From NCBI GenBank assembly GCA_020438215.1, contig JAGQUX010000006.1, forward strand, positions 24,231 through 88,230: DNA of 64,000 bases, read 5' to 3'. The position numbers and the translations under genes are program-made. Below, piece after piece: positions 40,028 through 47,914 of the stretch (its first letter is position 1; each line of letters starts with the position of its first letter). The stretch comes from Armatimonadota bacterium. Lineage in GTDB: Bacteria; Armatimonadota; Fimbriimonadia; Fimbriimonadales; Fimbriimonadaceae. Under the pieces are notes generated by a model that was not told the DNA's origin, did not search any database, and saw only the letters and a program-made list of their open reading frames with translations.

Positions 40028-40893
40028 GCCGCCTTCAACTCCGAAAACAACGATTCAAACTCTTCAAATTGGTCGATGAACGAATCTGTAATTCGATCAA
40101 GCTCTTCTTCTTTAATCCCCAGTCGATCCAGCGAACTTGACTGGAACTTGTACAGCAGACCATCGCCGCCAAGCCCAAATCCCATACTTGTTGCCAAAAA
40201 TTCCCCAACATGAACCGCGTCTACTACTAGTTTCGGTTCGGGAAGGCTCTCAGGGTCATGATGAAATCTTGCGGACATGACAACAGATTCCGGCATGTTC
40301 CAAGAATTCGTAAGGTAAGCCCCAACTTGACAGTGGTCGTATCCGAGGATTCGACGTTCTGCTTCATCGAATGCCAGCTCTTCTCTCTGTGCGTAAAGCA
40401 AAATCGCGCCAATCTTGTTCTCAAGATTGATACTGAGTGCCAGCTTGCCAACGTCATGCAAAAGCCCACAAGTGAATGCAACGTCTCCCGGAACTTTCCC
40501 GCTGAGCTGAGCGACCAATTGCGCCCCAACAGCCGTTCCGCAAGCGTGCTCCCACATGGCACCTGGTTCCAGGGCATAACCCGTCACCGCACGAGACATG
40601 TAGGGATAAGTCGAAGCCACAACCGCCAGATTCTTGACTGAGCGCATCCCGAGGATGACTACCGCTTCAGACAGGTTTTCGACCTTACGTGACATCCCAT
40701 AAAATGAACTGTTTGCGAGTCGCAGAACCCGCGCACTAAGCGACTGATCTGTGGTCAAGATTTTTGCGACAGAAGTAGCACTCGCGTCCGATTTCTCGGT
40801 TTCGCGCATCACTTTGATCGCCGCCGCGGGAATAGTCGGAAGATCCGGTGTTCGTGCGACGATCTCTTCGATCGTTACAGCAGTGCGACTCAT
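40024..40893 (-). CDS. HDOD-domain protein
   Basis: A 289-residue single HDOD-domain protein: PDLPTIPAAAIKVMRETEKSDASA opening helices, TTDQSLSARVLRLANSSFYGM (~48-68), MWEHACGTAVGAQLVA (~113) and CGLLHDVGKLALSIN (~142). The HD-like catalytic site is only partly kept (HD at LLHDVG). HDOD proteins are signal-relay modules in chemotaxis and motility clusters. It sits between cheD and cheB with 4-base overlaps on both sides. Confidence 0.92.
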   Translation of the reverse strand: MSRTAVTIEEIVARTPDLPTIPAAAIKVMRETEKSDASATSVAKILTTDQSLSARVLRLANSSFYGMSRKVENLSEAVVILGMRSVKNLAVVASTYPYMSRAVTGYALEPGAMWEHACGTAVGAQLVAQLSGKVPGDVAFTCGLLHDVGKLALSINLENKIGAILLYAQREELAFDEAERRILGYDHCQVGAYLTNSWNMPESVVMSARFHHDPESLPEPKLVVDAVHVGEFLATSMGFGLGGDGLLYKFQSSSLDRLGIKEEELDRITDSFIDQFEEFESLFSELKAA

Positions 40894-41426
40894 GCAGCCT
40901 TCCTAATTGTCGGTCGGTCACCGAGCCGGCACAAGACCCGCTCGCCATTCTGTACTGTGCGAATTTTGACTTCGCTTGATTCGGTGAAAAAGCTGAGTGT
41001 TCGACCAGACGTACCGCCCGTATCATTTGCAATCACCCGAGCACCCAATTTCTTGAGCTCGGCTTCTACTGCCGCAGCATTTCGACGTCCTACATCAAGC
41101 GCATCAGAGCTTGCTCCGGCACCATATTTGAAAACCTGCGCGCCACCCGCATATGCCCAAACCAACCCTCGGGTGCGGGCTCCAGCAGATTCCAGCTGCT
41201 TAATGAGTTCGGGGACGCCTGTATTCGCAAATTTGCCGAGCTTCTCAATCGGTTTATCTTTGAACGATTCTGGCAACATGATGTGCGCCATTCCCGCAAC
41301 ACCGGCACTGGAATCGTAAGCGAGAAGTCCGATGCAACTCCCCAATCCAAGACATACGAGGCTCCCCTCGCCCGACAAAATTTGAATGTCGGCCATGCCA
41401 ACCAAAACTTGATTCGCCACTGCCAT
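40890..41426 (-). CDS. cheD: Chemoreceptor glutamine deamidase CheD
   Basis: A 178-residue deamidase with VCLGLGSCIGLLAYD (catalytic Cys, ~30) and GVAGMAHIMLPES (catalytic His, ~47) followed by AVEAELKKLGARVIANDTGGTSGRT-type C-terminal blocks. CheD both deamidates receptors and stimulates CheC; the two genes are adjacent here. ATG 41426 follows a strong AAGGAGGAG. Overlaps the HDOD gene by 4 bases. Confidence 0.94.
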   Translation of the reverse strand: MAVANQVLVGMADIQILSGEGSLVCLGLGSCIGLLAYDSSAGVAGMAHIMLPESFKDKPIEKLGKFANTGVPELIKQLESAGARTRGLVWAYAGGAQVFKYGAGASSDALDVGRRNAAAVEAELKKLGARVIANDTGGTSGRTLSFFTESSEVKIRTVQNGERVLCRLGDRPTIRKAA

Positions 41427-41442
41427 ACTCCTCCTTCCGTTC

Positions 41443-42072
41443 TTATGCCGCGTCCGCGATTCCTAGTCGGTCGAAGAGCAGGTCAAGGCCCCGCTTCGTT
41501 GGGATACAAAGAAAATAACCAGTTGTAGAATTCTCGTCTAAGTCAAAAAGGCGAGTCTCTAGTGTCAACGCAACAACATCACTCATTTCCGCCTCGCCAA
41601 CAATGGTCGCAGTGATGGATGCCATAAAGTCGACACTCACCAGCGGTGGTGTGGCATGGAGCTTGAGCTCAGCCATATCGGAAATCGCGTTCAGAAAGGC
41701 ACTACTGACAATATTTCCAATTTCCAGCATAACGGAGGCGGCGAGTTCGTCAATTTCGGATGGATCGGTTGGGCGTTGACCGATCAACATTGACCACAAA
41801 TCTTGAGCAGAAGACCACGGGAAGAGAAAAGCGGTATATCCCGCAACATCTCCATCAATCGGCATACAAATGCCAACGGCAACCTCTGTCGGGTCACCAA
41901 CTTTGAAAGGAAGTTCTTCAATCGCGACTGTCTCAACATTAGGAATTTCCATGTTGAACGGTCGTCCCGTCATAGTGGCTAGTGCTGTTGTGGCGTGCCC
42001 TAGGCCGATGTTAGCCATCTCTCGGACAGCCGACATCTGCATCAAATTCAATTCACCCGATTCCGCGCCCAT
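41443..42072 (-). CDS. cheC: CheY-P phosphatase CheC
   Basis: A 209-residue protein with two phosphatase motifs: SAVREMANIGLGHATTAL (~14-31) and ASVMLEIGNIVSSAFLNAI (~111-129). This is the two-site CheC arrangement, in contrast to the single site in CheX at the other end of the operon. ATG 42072 has no close ribosome-binding site. It is the first gene of the chemotaxis operon and divergent from the acc leader. Confidence 0.92.
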   Translation of the reverse strand: MGAESGELNLMQMSAVREMANIGLGHATTALATMTGRPFNMEIPNVETVAIEELPFKVGDPTEVAVGICMPIDGDVAGYTAFLFPWSSAQDLWSMLIGQRPTDPSEIDELAASVMLEIGNIVSSAFLNAISDMAELKLHATPPLVSVDFMASITATIVGEAEMSDVVALTLETRLFDLDENSTTGYFLCIPTKRGLDLLFDRLGIADAA

Positions 42073-42144
42073 GTCAATCAGTTCTTTCCATAAGGCATCT
42101 GGAAATTCACATGAAAAAAGCAGGAAACGGCCAAATCAGATTTC

Positions 42145-42162
42145 TTGCGCGAAAAAGCGCAA
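42145..42162. promoter_or_regulatory. Palindrome in the cheC/acc divergent region
   Basis: TTGCGC-GAAAAA-GCGCAA is a perfect 6-bp inverted repeat about 75 bases upstream of cheC. It could be an operator or a 5' hairpin for the cheC transcript. Confidence 0.35.
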
Positions 42163-42197
42163 TTGTCATGCACCCCTGCCCGAACATCTGCACGATA

Positions 42198-42214
42198 CTT
42201 GCAAAGAGTGCAAG
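42198..42214. promoter_or_regulatory. Operator-like palindrome overlapping the -35 box of the acc leader
   Basis: CTTGCA-AAGAG-TGCAAG is a perfect 6-bp inverted repeat with a 5-base spacer and it covers the -35 hexamer TTGCAA. This is the classic geometry for a repressor site. Confidence 0.5.
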
Positions 42215-42228
42215 GGTTAAGATATAGT
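42199..42228 (+). promoter_or_regulatory. Promoter of the acc leader RNA
   Basis: TTGCAA (42199-42204), an 18-base spacer and TATAGT (42223-42228) form one of the best -35/-10 pairs in the window. Transcription should begin near 42235. Confidence 0.6.
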
Positions 42229-42234
42229 TATCCC

Positions 42235-42353
42235 CACACCAAGGACTCGTGACATCCGGCAAAGACCGGAAGGGCGCGAGGATCTGGTACTCGTAAGAGA
42301 AAAAGATTCTTGGGATACGACGTTGCTCCTCTCCAGTCGTGTCCCATTTTTTT
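42235..42353 (+). ncRNA. Structured leader or small RNA upstream of the acc genes
   Basis: Roughly 120 nt from the predicted start to an intrinsic terminator. A long imperfect hairpin pairs ACCA (42238-42241) with TGGT (42285-42288), CTCGTG (42246-42251) with CGCGAG (42275-42280), and TCCGG (42255-42259) with CCGGA (42266-42270) around the loop CAAAGA. The terminator follows. TCGTA (42291-42295) can pair with TACGA (42316-42320) in the terminator 5' arm, a possible antiterminator. It does not match SRP RNA, 6S RNA or a riboswitch I know. It is either an attenuator for the acc operon, 37 bases downstream, or an independent sRNA. Confidence 0.5.
42312..42353 (+). terminator. Intrinsic terminator of the acc leader
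   Basis: GGGATACGAC and GTCGTGTCCC form a 10-bp stem (one G-U) with the loop GTTGCTCCTCTCCA, followed by ATTTTTTT. The loop is CU-rich and complementary to Shine-Dalgarno-type sequences. Confidence 0.9.
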
Positions 42354-42389
42354 GTTTGAACCTTGGGCTTTGAGGCTAATTTGAGTAAG

Positions 42390-42797
42390 ATGAAGGATAT
42401 GTCGTCGCGTGATTTGGATGCGATTCGACACGCTTTGAGAACCGCCCGCGAACACGGCTACCGTAGCGTCAAACTCAGCGTGGAAGATTCCCGATTTTCT
42501 GCCGTCCTCTCCGAAATGGATGAAGAGGAAGTCGAAGAGTTTGATCTTGGGCTGATTGAACCAGCCGGCCCCACCTACAAAGACGTGGAATCTAGTGCCG
42601 TCGGTTATGTCCGCTTCGATGGCGATGCCCTGCAAGTGGGTCACGAAGTCAGCGCTGGCGACAAACTCGGAGAAATGGTGGCCTTAGGGATCGTCAACGA
42701 TCTAGTCGCTCCCACCAAAGGCAAAATCGCTGAAGTCTGTGTTGCTGATGGTTCCGCGGTTGAGTTTGGACAAGTGATTGCGAGGATTGAAGTATGA
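42390..42797 (+). CDS. AccB-like biotinyl/lipoyl-domain protein lacking the modified lysine
   Basis: A 135-residue protein with AccB architecture: helical N terminus (SSRDLDAIRHALRTAREHGY) resembling AccB, a linker, and a C-terminal biotinyl-like domain (~70-135). Where AccB has EAMKMMNEI, this protein has VALGIVNDL (~97-105), so the biotin-accepting Lys is Gly100. The rest of the domain (LVAPTKGKIAEV, GSAVEFGQVIARIE) is well kept. It may be a structural partner of AccC or a diverged carrier. ATG 42390 chosen; ATG 42399, preceded by TAAGAT at 42386-42391, is possible. Overlaps the prepilin-like gene by 4 bases. Confidence 0.82.
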   Translation: MKDMSSRDLDAIRHALRTAREHGYRSVKLSVEDSRFSAVLSEMDEEEVEEFDLGLIEPAGPTYKDVESSAVGYVRFDGDALQVGHEVSAGDKLGEMVALGIVNDLVAPTKGKIAEVCVADGSAVEFGQVIARIEV

Positions 42798-43171
42798 AAA
42801 GCAAGCGGTCCGGAAACAGCCTGATCGGCGTTTTGGTTGCCGTCGTCATTGTGATCGTTGCCGTGCTGGTTTTTGCATTCGGTGGCATCCCTGGCAAAAC
42901 CAACAGCACCCGCGCCGATGGCAAAGGCTCCACCCTTGTTGGCCGATCGATTCTCAAAGGTCAAGACACCAAGTGCCAAAGCTATCTCACTCAAGTTCGG
43001 CAATCCATCCAAATCAATACCGACCCAGTTGATGGCTTCAAGCCGCAATCACTTGAAGATTTGAAGCTAGGCAGTCAATTTTACGTTTGCCCAATCGGCG
43101 GTGAATCTTACGATTACGATCCCGAAACAGGAGATGTTCATTGTCCGCACCCCGGGCATGAGAAATACTAA
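42794..43171 (+). CDS. Prepilin-like membrane-anchored protein
   Basis: A 125-residue protein beginning with a basic leader (KSKRSG) and a long hydrophobic helix NSLIGVLVAVVIVIVAVLVFAFGG. This looks like a type IV prepilin with G-N-S-L-I-G in place of G-F-x-x-x-E: the conserved Glu at position +5 is Gly. The soluble part has three cysteines, a C-P-I-G-G and a C-P-H-P-G-H motif near the C terminus, and could be a pseudopilin or an unrelated anchored protein. It lies between the AccB-like gene and accC, with 4- and 1-base overlaps, an unexpected place for a pilin-like gene. Confidence 0.75.
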   Translation: MKSKRSGNSLIGVLVAVVIVIVAVLVFAFGGIPGKTNSTRADGKGSTLVGRSILKGQDTKCQSYLTQVRQSIQINTDPVDGFKPQSLEDLKLGSQFYVCPIGGESYDYDPETGDVHCPHPGHEKY

Positions 43172-44532
43172 TGTTCAACAAAATTCTTGTTGCCAACCGC
43201 GGCGAAATTGCTTGCCGCGCCATCCGAGCCGCGAAGGAACTCGGGGTCAAAACCGTAGCGGTGTATGCCCGCGCTGATAAAGATTCGCGCCATGTTCAGA
43301 TCGCAGATGAAGCAATCTGCATCGGCGAAGCCACGAACACAGATAGCTACCTCAACCTTGCTAACGTGCTGATGGCTTGCGAAATCACCGGGGCAGACGC
43401 GGTTCACCCTGGTTTTGGCTATTTCAGCGAGCGCGCCACATTTGCAGAAGCACTCGAATCCATGGGAATCGCTTTTATCGGCCCTCCGGTGACAGCTATC
43501 CAAGCAATGGGCGACAAAGCAAAGGCAAAAGCCGCCGCAATTGAATCGGATTGCCCCGTCGTTCCCGGCTCGCCTGATGCGGTAGAGGATGAAAACGACG
43601 CGGCGAAATGGGCTGACAAGATCGGCTACCCGGTTTTGCTCAAGGCCGTCGCCGGTGGTGGTGGACGCGGAATTCGCCGCGTGGACAACCAAGAAGAACT
43701 GTTCAAAGCATTCCCGACTGCGCAGGCAGAGGCTCAAGCCAGCTTTGGCAATGGCGACATGCTCGTTGAAAAGTGTGTCGTGAATCCGCGACACGTCGAG
43801 ATTCAGATTCTCGCGGATCAGCACGGCAAAGTGCTTCATATCGGTGAACGTGAGTGTTCCATCCAGAACCTGCGCCACCAAAAGATCGTGGAAGAAGCGC
43901 CCTGCGAGGTTCTCACTCCTGAGCTCCGTGAGCAAATGGGTTCTGCGGCTGTTCGTGTTGCATCTCATGTCGGATACACCAACGCTGGCACCGTCGAATT
44001 CCTTTTGGATGAAAGCGGAAAGTTCTACTTTTTGGAAATGAACACCCGGATTCAAGTCGAGCACCCGGTGACCGAACAGGTGAGCGGTCTTGACCTTGTC
44101 AAATGGCAAATCCGCATCGCTAATGGCGAAAAGATCCCCTTTGATCAAAGCGATGTTCAGCTTCGAGGACACTCGATTGAAGCGCGGATCACCGCCCAAG
44201 ACCCGGACAACGACTTCGCCCCCAGTACTGGCCTGATCACCCGTTGGGAGCCGCCAGGATTCCGAGGTGTCCGCATGGACACACACGTCTATGCCGGATT
44301 CACCGTCTCGCCGTTCTATGATCCGATGATCGCCAAGCTCATCGTAACCGGCGAAGATCGAGCCGATGCCGTCAATAAACTCACCATTGCGCTGGATGAG
44401 TTCAATGTCGAAGGAATCAAGACCAACATTCCGTTCTTGCGGCGGCTTGTTCGTCACGAAAAGTACATTTCTGGTGATGTGAGCACGGCGTTTGTGCCCG
44501 CATTCCTTGATGAGGTCACCCTGAGTGTCTGA
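43171..44532 (+). CDS. accC: Biotin carboxylase AccC
   Basis: AccC carboxylates biotin on the carrier protein using ATP and bicarbonate, the first half of acetyl-CoA carboxylase. The 453-residue enzyme has the family opening FNKILVANRGEIACRAIRAAKELG, ADAVHPGFGYFSE, the ATP-grasp glycine loop KAVAGGGGRGIRRV, EKCVVNPRHVEIQI, ECSIQNLRHQKIVEEAP and EMNTRIQVEHPVTE. Full length. It follows the AccB-like gene and the prepilin-like gene in one transcript and overlaps nusB by 8 bases. Confidence 0.97.
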   Translation: MFNKILVANRGEIACRAIRAAKELGVKTVAVYARADKDSRHVQIADEAICIGEATNTDSYLNLANVLMACEITGADAVHPGFGYFSERATFAEALESMGIAFIGPPVTAIQAMGDKAKAKAAAIESDCPVVPGSPDAVEDENDAAKWADKIGYPVLLKAVAGGGGRGIRRVDNQEELFKAFPTAQAEAQASFGNGDMLVEKCVVNPRHVEIQILADQHGKVLHIGERECSIQNLRHQKIVEEAPCEVLTPELREQMGSAAVRVASHVGYTNAGTVEFLLDESGKFYFLEMNTRIQVEHPVTEQVSGLDLVKWQIRIANGEKIPFDQSDVQLRGHSIEARITAQDPDNDFAPSTGLITRWEPPGFRGVRMDTHVYAGFTVSPFYDPMIAKLIVTGEDRADAVNKLTIALDEFNVEGIKTNIPFLRRLVRHEKYISGDVSTAFVPAFLDEVTLSV

Positions 44533-45121
44533 CGGAAAGTCTGTCTCTCGTTCCCGCAGACAGGCCCGTCAAGTCGCCTTTCAGGCTCTTTATATGGTGT
44601 CGGTCGGGCGCGCTGATATTGGTCGAGCGTTCGAAGTTGCTTCGGAGCGTGTCCCGCTTAGTGAAGATGTATCCAAGTTTTGCCACCATTTGGTTGACGG
44701 GGTAACGAAAAGCAAACGAGGGCTTGATGAGCAGATCGCCCCCTTCCTTGCCCAAGGCTGGACGATTGAGCGACTTACTTTTTCTGATCTCATCGTACTT
44801 CGCATGGCAACATACGAGCTGTTCCATTTCCCCGGCATTCCACCAAAAGTGACAATCAGCCAAGCGGTTGAACTCGCCAAATCTTTCGGCACGAAAGAGT
44901 CAGGTTCTTTTGTCAATGGCGTTTTGGGGAATCTCCTTCAAGCAACCCCGAAAGCGAACTGGGATCCCAGCCAAGAAGAAGTCTTCGAGGACGATGATGA
45001 CTCCCTCATTGAACCAGATGCAGAAATTGAGGAAGTCGAAGAAGATTCGGAACCCGAACAAGAACCTGAGCCAGAAGCGGAAGAAAAAGTCAATTCTTGG
45101 GTTCTGAAATCGGAGGAGTAA
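44525..45121 (+). CDS. nusB: Transcription antitermination factor NusB with acidic tail
   Basis: NusB binds boxA with S10 in rRNA antitermination. Residues ~8-140 are NusB: RRQARQVAFQALYMV, WTIERLTFSDLIVLRMATYELFHFPGIPPKVTISQAVELAKSFGTKESGSFVNGVLG (trimmed here) is the C-terminal signature. Residues ~145-198 form an unusual tail rich in Glu and Asp. The usual length is ~140, so the tail is an addition. GTG 44525 overlaps the end of accC. Confidence 0.93.
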   Translation: MSDGKSVSRSRRQARQVAFQALYMVSVGRADIGRAFEVASERVPLSEDVSKFCHHLVDGVTKSKRGLDEQIAPFLAQGWTIERLTFSDLIVLRMATYELFHFPGIPPKVTISQAVELAKSFGTKESGSFVNGVLGNLLQATPKANWDPSQEEVFEDDDDSLIEPDAEIEEVEEDSEPEQEPEPEAEEKVNSWVLKSEE

Positions 45122-45122
45122 C

Positions 45123-46436
45123 GTGAGCCTATTCGGTGGGGAATCAAGTCGTGCGGTTGTGCCCCTTGCCACGCGTATGCGACCCTCCACCCTCGATGAC
45201 TATGTAGGGCAAACTCACCTTTTGGATGAAAACAGTCCGGCTCGGCAAGCCATCTTAAGCGGAAAACTCGGGTCGGTGATTCTCTGGGCGCCCCCTGGAT
45301 GCGGAAAGACAACGCTGGCTATGATCATTTCCCACCATATGGATGCTCATATGGTGGTGATCAGTGCCGTCACTGCGGGCGTCGCCGATGTCCGCAAGAT
45401 CGCCCAAGCCGCCAAGGATCGGCTTTCATTCGATGGGAAGCCAACCGTCCTTCTCATTGACGAAATCCACCATTTCAACAAGTCGCAGCAGGACTCACTT
45501 CTCGGGTATCTGGAAGATGGCACGCTGACAATGGTCGGGGCTACTACAGAGAACCCATTCTTTGTTCTCAACAACGCTCTCCAGAGCCGTGCTCGAGTGC
45601 TTCCGCTCAAAGCGCTGAGTTCGGAGGATATCGAAGGGCTCGTTCAGCGTGCGCTCAGTGATGAAGAAAAAGGACTCGGTGCATCTAGGCTGACCATGAG
45701 CCCCGAAGCACTCAACCATTTGGTGACTTGCGCAAATGGGGACGCACGGCTCGCCCTCAACGCCCTAGAATCCGCCGCTTTGATGACCGGCATGGGTGGA
45801 GAAATCACCCTCGAAACCATCGAGCAAATCCTTCAAAAAACAGCAGTTCGCTACGACCGCCAAGGCGATTATCACTACGACACAATCAGCGCGTTTATCA
45901 AGAGTGTGCGCGGAAGCGATGCCGATGCTGCTGTTCACTACCTCGCTCGAATGATCGAAGCAGGCGAAGACCCCAGATTCATTGCCCGTCGCCTGATGAT
46001 TCTTGCGAGTGAGGACATCGGGAATGCCGAGCCGATGGGTTTGACCCTCGCCGTTGCCGCCGCCCAAGCGGTTGAGCGGATTGGGATGCCAGAAGGCCGA
46101 ATCATCCTCAGCCAGATCACCACTTTCCTTGCCGAAGCGCCCAAAAGTAATAAATCCTATTTGGCAATTGATCATGCGTTGGGAGATGTTCGTGAAGGCA
46201 AGCTTGGGGAAATCCCGATGCCTCTCCGCAATGCCCCCACCAAAGGGTTAGAAGAGCTGGGTCACGGAGAAGGCTACATCTATCCACACGATGTACCTGG
46301 TGCATGGGTGGATTTTGATTACCTGCCCCAAAACATCAAGCTCAGAACCCCTTACTATGAACCGAGCGACCGGGGTTACGAAAAGCGGATGCAAGAGCGC
46401 CGAGCCAATCGCAAAAAAGGTCAGAGCGGAGACTGA
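45123..46436 (+). CDS. rarA: Replication-associated recombination protein RarA (MgsA-like AAA ATPase)
   Basis: RarA acts at stalled replication forks. The 437-residue ATPase has MRPSTLDDYVGQTHLL (~18-33), Walker A LWAPPGCGKTT (~56), Walker B VLLIDEIHHFNKSQQD (~103-118), sensor 1 ATTENPFF and the C-terminal tetramerisation/MgsA domain (~260-425) with IASEDIGNAEP-type motif (LASEDIGNAEPMGL). GTG 45123 follows the nusB stop by one base. The 3' end overlaps rimO, convergent, by 16 bases. Confidence 0.95.
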   Translation: MSLFGGESSRAVVPLATRMRPSTLDDYVGQTHLLDENSPARQAILSGKLGSVILWAPPGCGKTTLAMIISHHMDAHMVVISAVTAGVADVRKIAQAAKDRLSFDGKPTVLLIDEIHHFNKSQQDSLLGYLEDGTLTMVGATTENPFFVLNNALQSRARVLPLKALSSEDIEGLVQRALSDEEKGLGASRLTMSPEALNHLVTCANGDARLALNALESAALMTGMGGEITLETIEQILQKTAVRYDRQGDYHYDTISAFIKSVRGSDADAAVHYLARMIEAGEDPRFIARRLMILASEDIGNAEPMGLTLAVAAAQAVERIGMPEGRIILSQITTFLAEAPKSNKSYLAIDHALGDVREGKLGEIPMPLRNAPTKGLEELGHGEGYIYPHDVPGAWVDFDYLPQNIKLRTPYYEPSDRGYEKRMQERRANRKKGQSGD

Positions 46437-47800
46437 CCGCTACTCATTTGGAGCGGAATCAGTTGGCGTTTTGGAGGCTCAGAGCCGGCAATATGACCAA
46501 TCAAATCGTACTCACGTCCCTCGGTAATACGCACTTCCACAAACTGGCCCGGTTGAGCATCACCTTTTGCATAAACCCAGCCGTCAATCTCGGGAGCATC
46601 ACGGAAAGACCGCCCAGCCATCCAACCATCTTTCACTTCGTCGACTAAAACACGAATTGACTTCCCTTCCCAGCCCTTGTTGATTCCCAGCGAGATCGGT
46701 TTTTGCGCACGCATCAATCGATCATAACGTTCATCCTTGATTTTCTTAGGAACCTGCCCATCCATGTCGTGAGCAGGAGTTCCCGGCTCGCGGGAGAAAG
46801 TAAACGCCCCCACACGATCCAACTTTGCTGCCTGAACAAAATCAACCATATGGCGAAATTCTGCATCCGTCTCACCAGGAAACCCGACAATGAACGTGGT
46901 GCGGATCGCAACTTCTGGAATCGCTGAACGTACTTTCTCGAAAATCGCGAGATATCTGTCACCATCCCACGGTCGCTTCATTCTTCGCAGAACATCTGAG
47001 TGCGTATGCTGAAGCGGAATATCAATATAGGGGACAACTTTGTCCAGAGTCGCCATCGCTTCGATCACATCGTCCGTCAAACGATTTGGATAGAAATACA
47101 AAAGGCGAATCCATTCAATTCCATCCACTTGGTTAAGTTCTCGCAGGAGCTTGGGGAGGGTGAACTCCTTGTACAAATCGTAACCGTACTGAGTCACATC
47201 CTGAGCAATCAGATTGATCTCCTTGGTACCTGTAGCGGCAAGATGCCGAGCTTCCTCAACCACGCGTTCAATCGGCTTGGAATCATGATTCCCGCGAAAA
47301 GATGGGATCGTGCAGAACGTGCACCGGTGATCACAACCTTCGCTCACCTTGAGATACGAACTCCACGGCCTTCCCGAGCGCGCTCGAGTCGGGACATCAG
47401 CCCAGCGATGGTGAGGAGGTTCGACATCTATGACCGGTTCGTGATGCGCAAAGACTGACTCCACGATCTCGCCAAATCGCGCCATTTGCCCAACGCCCAC
47501 ATAAGAATCAGCGCCGGGTGCGAGCTTCGCAAGCTCTTCTCCCATTCGCTGGGCTAGGCACCCCGCAACAATGACCTTCCCGGCGCCTTTCTCCGCAACA
47601 GCTTTACGGATTGCGGCAATGGACTCTTGTTTGGCTGATTCCAAAAACCCACAGGTGTTGATGATCGTCACGTCTGCAGAGCCGGAATCCCCAACCTCAT
47701 GACCCTGTGAGCGTAGAACGCCAGCAATCTCTTCGCTGTCGACATCGTTTTTCGCACAGCCAAGCGTGATAATCCGGACGTTCTTATTGGATTCGGGCAT
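46421..47800 (-). CDS. rimO: Ribosomal protein S12 methylthiotransferase RimO
   Basis: RimO methylthiolates an aspartate of ribosomal protein S12. About 459 residues from ATG 47800. RIITLGCAKNDVDSE opens the UPF0004 domain, the radical-SAM motif is CDHRCTFCTIPSFRG, and a TRAM domain closes the protein (GQFVEVRITEGREYDLIGH). The ITLGCAKN start and the CDHRCTFCxIP motif separate it from the MtaB copy at 1853-3175. A TTG at 47812 gives a slightly longer form. Confidence 0.95.
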   Translation of the reverse strand: MPESNKNVRIITLGCAKNDVDSEEIAGVLRSQGHEVGDSGSADVTIINTCGFLESAKQESIAAIRKAVAEKGAGKVIVAGCLAQRMGEELAKLAPGADSYVGVGQMARFGEIVESVFAHHEPVIDVEPPHHRWADVPTRARSGRPWSSYLKVSEGCDHRCTFCTIPSFRGNHDSKPIERVVEEARHLAATGTKEINLIAQDVTQYGYDLYKEFTLPKLLRELNQVDGIEWIRLLYFYPNRLTDDVIEAMATLDKVVPYIDIPLQHTHSDVLRRMKRPWDGDRYLAIFEKVRSAIPEVAIRTTFIVGFPGETDAEFRHMVDFVQAAKLDRVGAFTFSREPGTPAHDMDGQVPKKIKDERYDRLMRAQKPISLGINKGWEGKSIRVLVDEVKDGWMAGRSFRDAPEIDGWVYAKGDAQPGQFVEVRITEGREYDLIGHIAGSEPPKRQLIPLQMSSGQSPL

Positions 47801-47896
47801 GAATAGGTTCAATTATGATGCTTTGTGGCATCTGAGCCCACTCCGTCAACGGACCCTTTCCCCCGTTCTCGGGAACGAAGCGAACTCATTTCCAGT

Positions 47897-47902
47897 TAGA
47901 AT
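47897..47902 (+). promoter_or_regulatory. Putative -10 box TAGAAT of the lipoprotein gene
   Basis: TAGAAT ends 12 bases before ATG 47915, with no ribosome-binding site between. Confidence 0.35.
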
Positions 47903-47914
47903 CAGTCGATAAAC

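Noticed and set aside
42228..42237. DnaA box (TTATCCCCA) as a sign of a replication origin
   Set aside because: A single imperfect copy inside a promoter region, without a cluster or an adjacent dnaA or dnaN gene.
42235..42353. SRP (4.5S) RNA or 6S RNA at the acc leader
   Set aside because: The apical GGAA loop and the asymmetric-loop sequences of SRP RNA are absent, and no 6S-like central bubble is visible.
43168..44457. 429-codon open frame on the minus strand across accC
   Set aside because: It is antisense to accC, a fully conserved gene, and its protein has no recognisable motif. It is produced by codon structure of accC.
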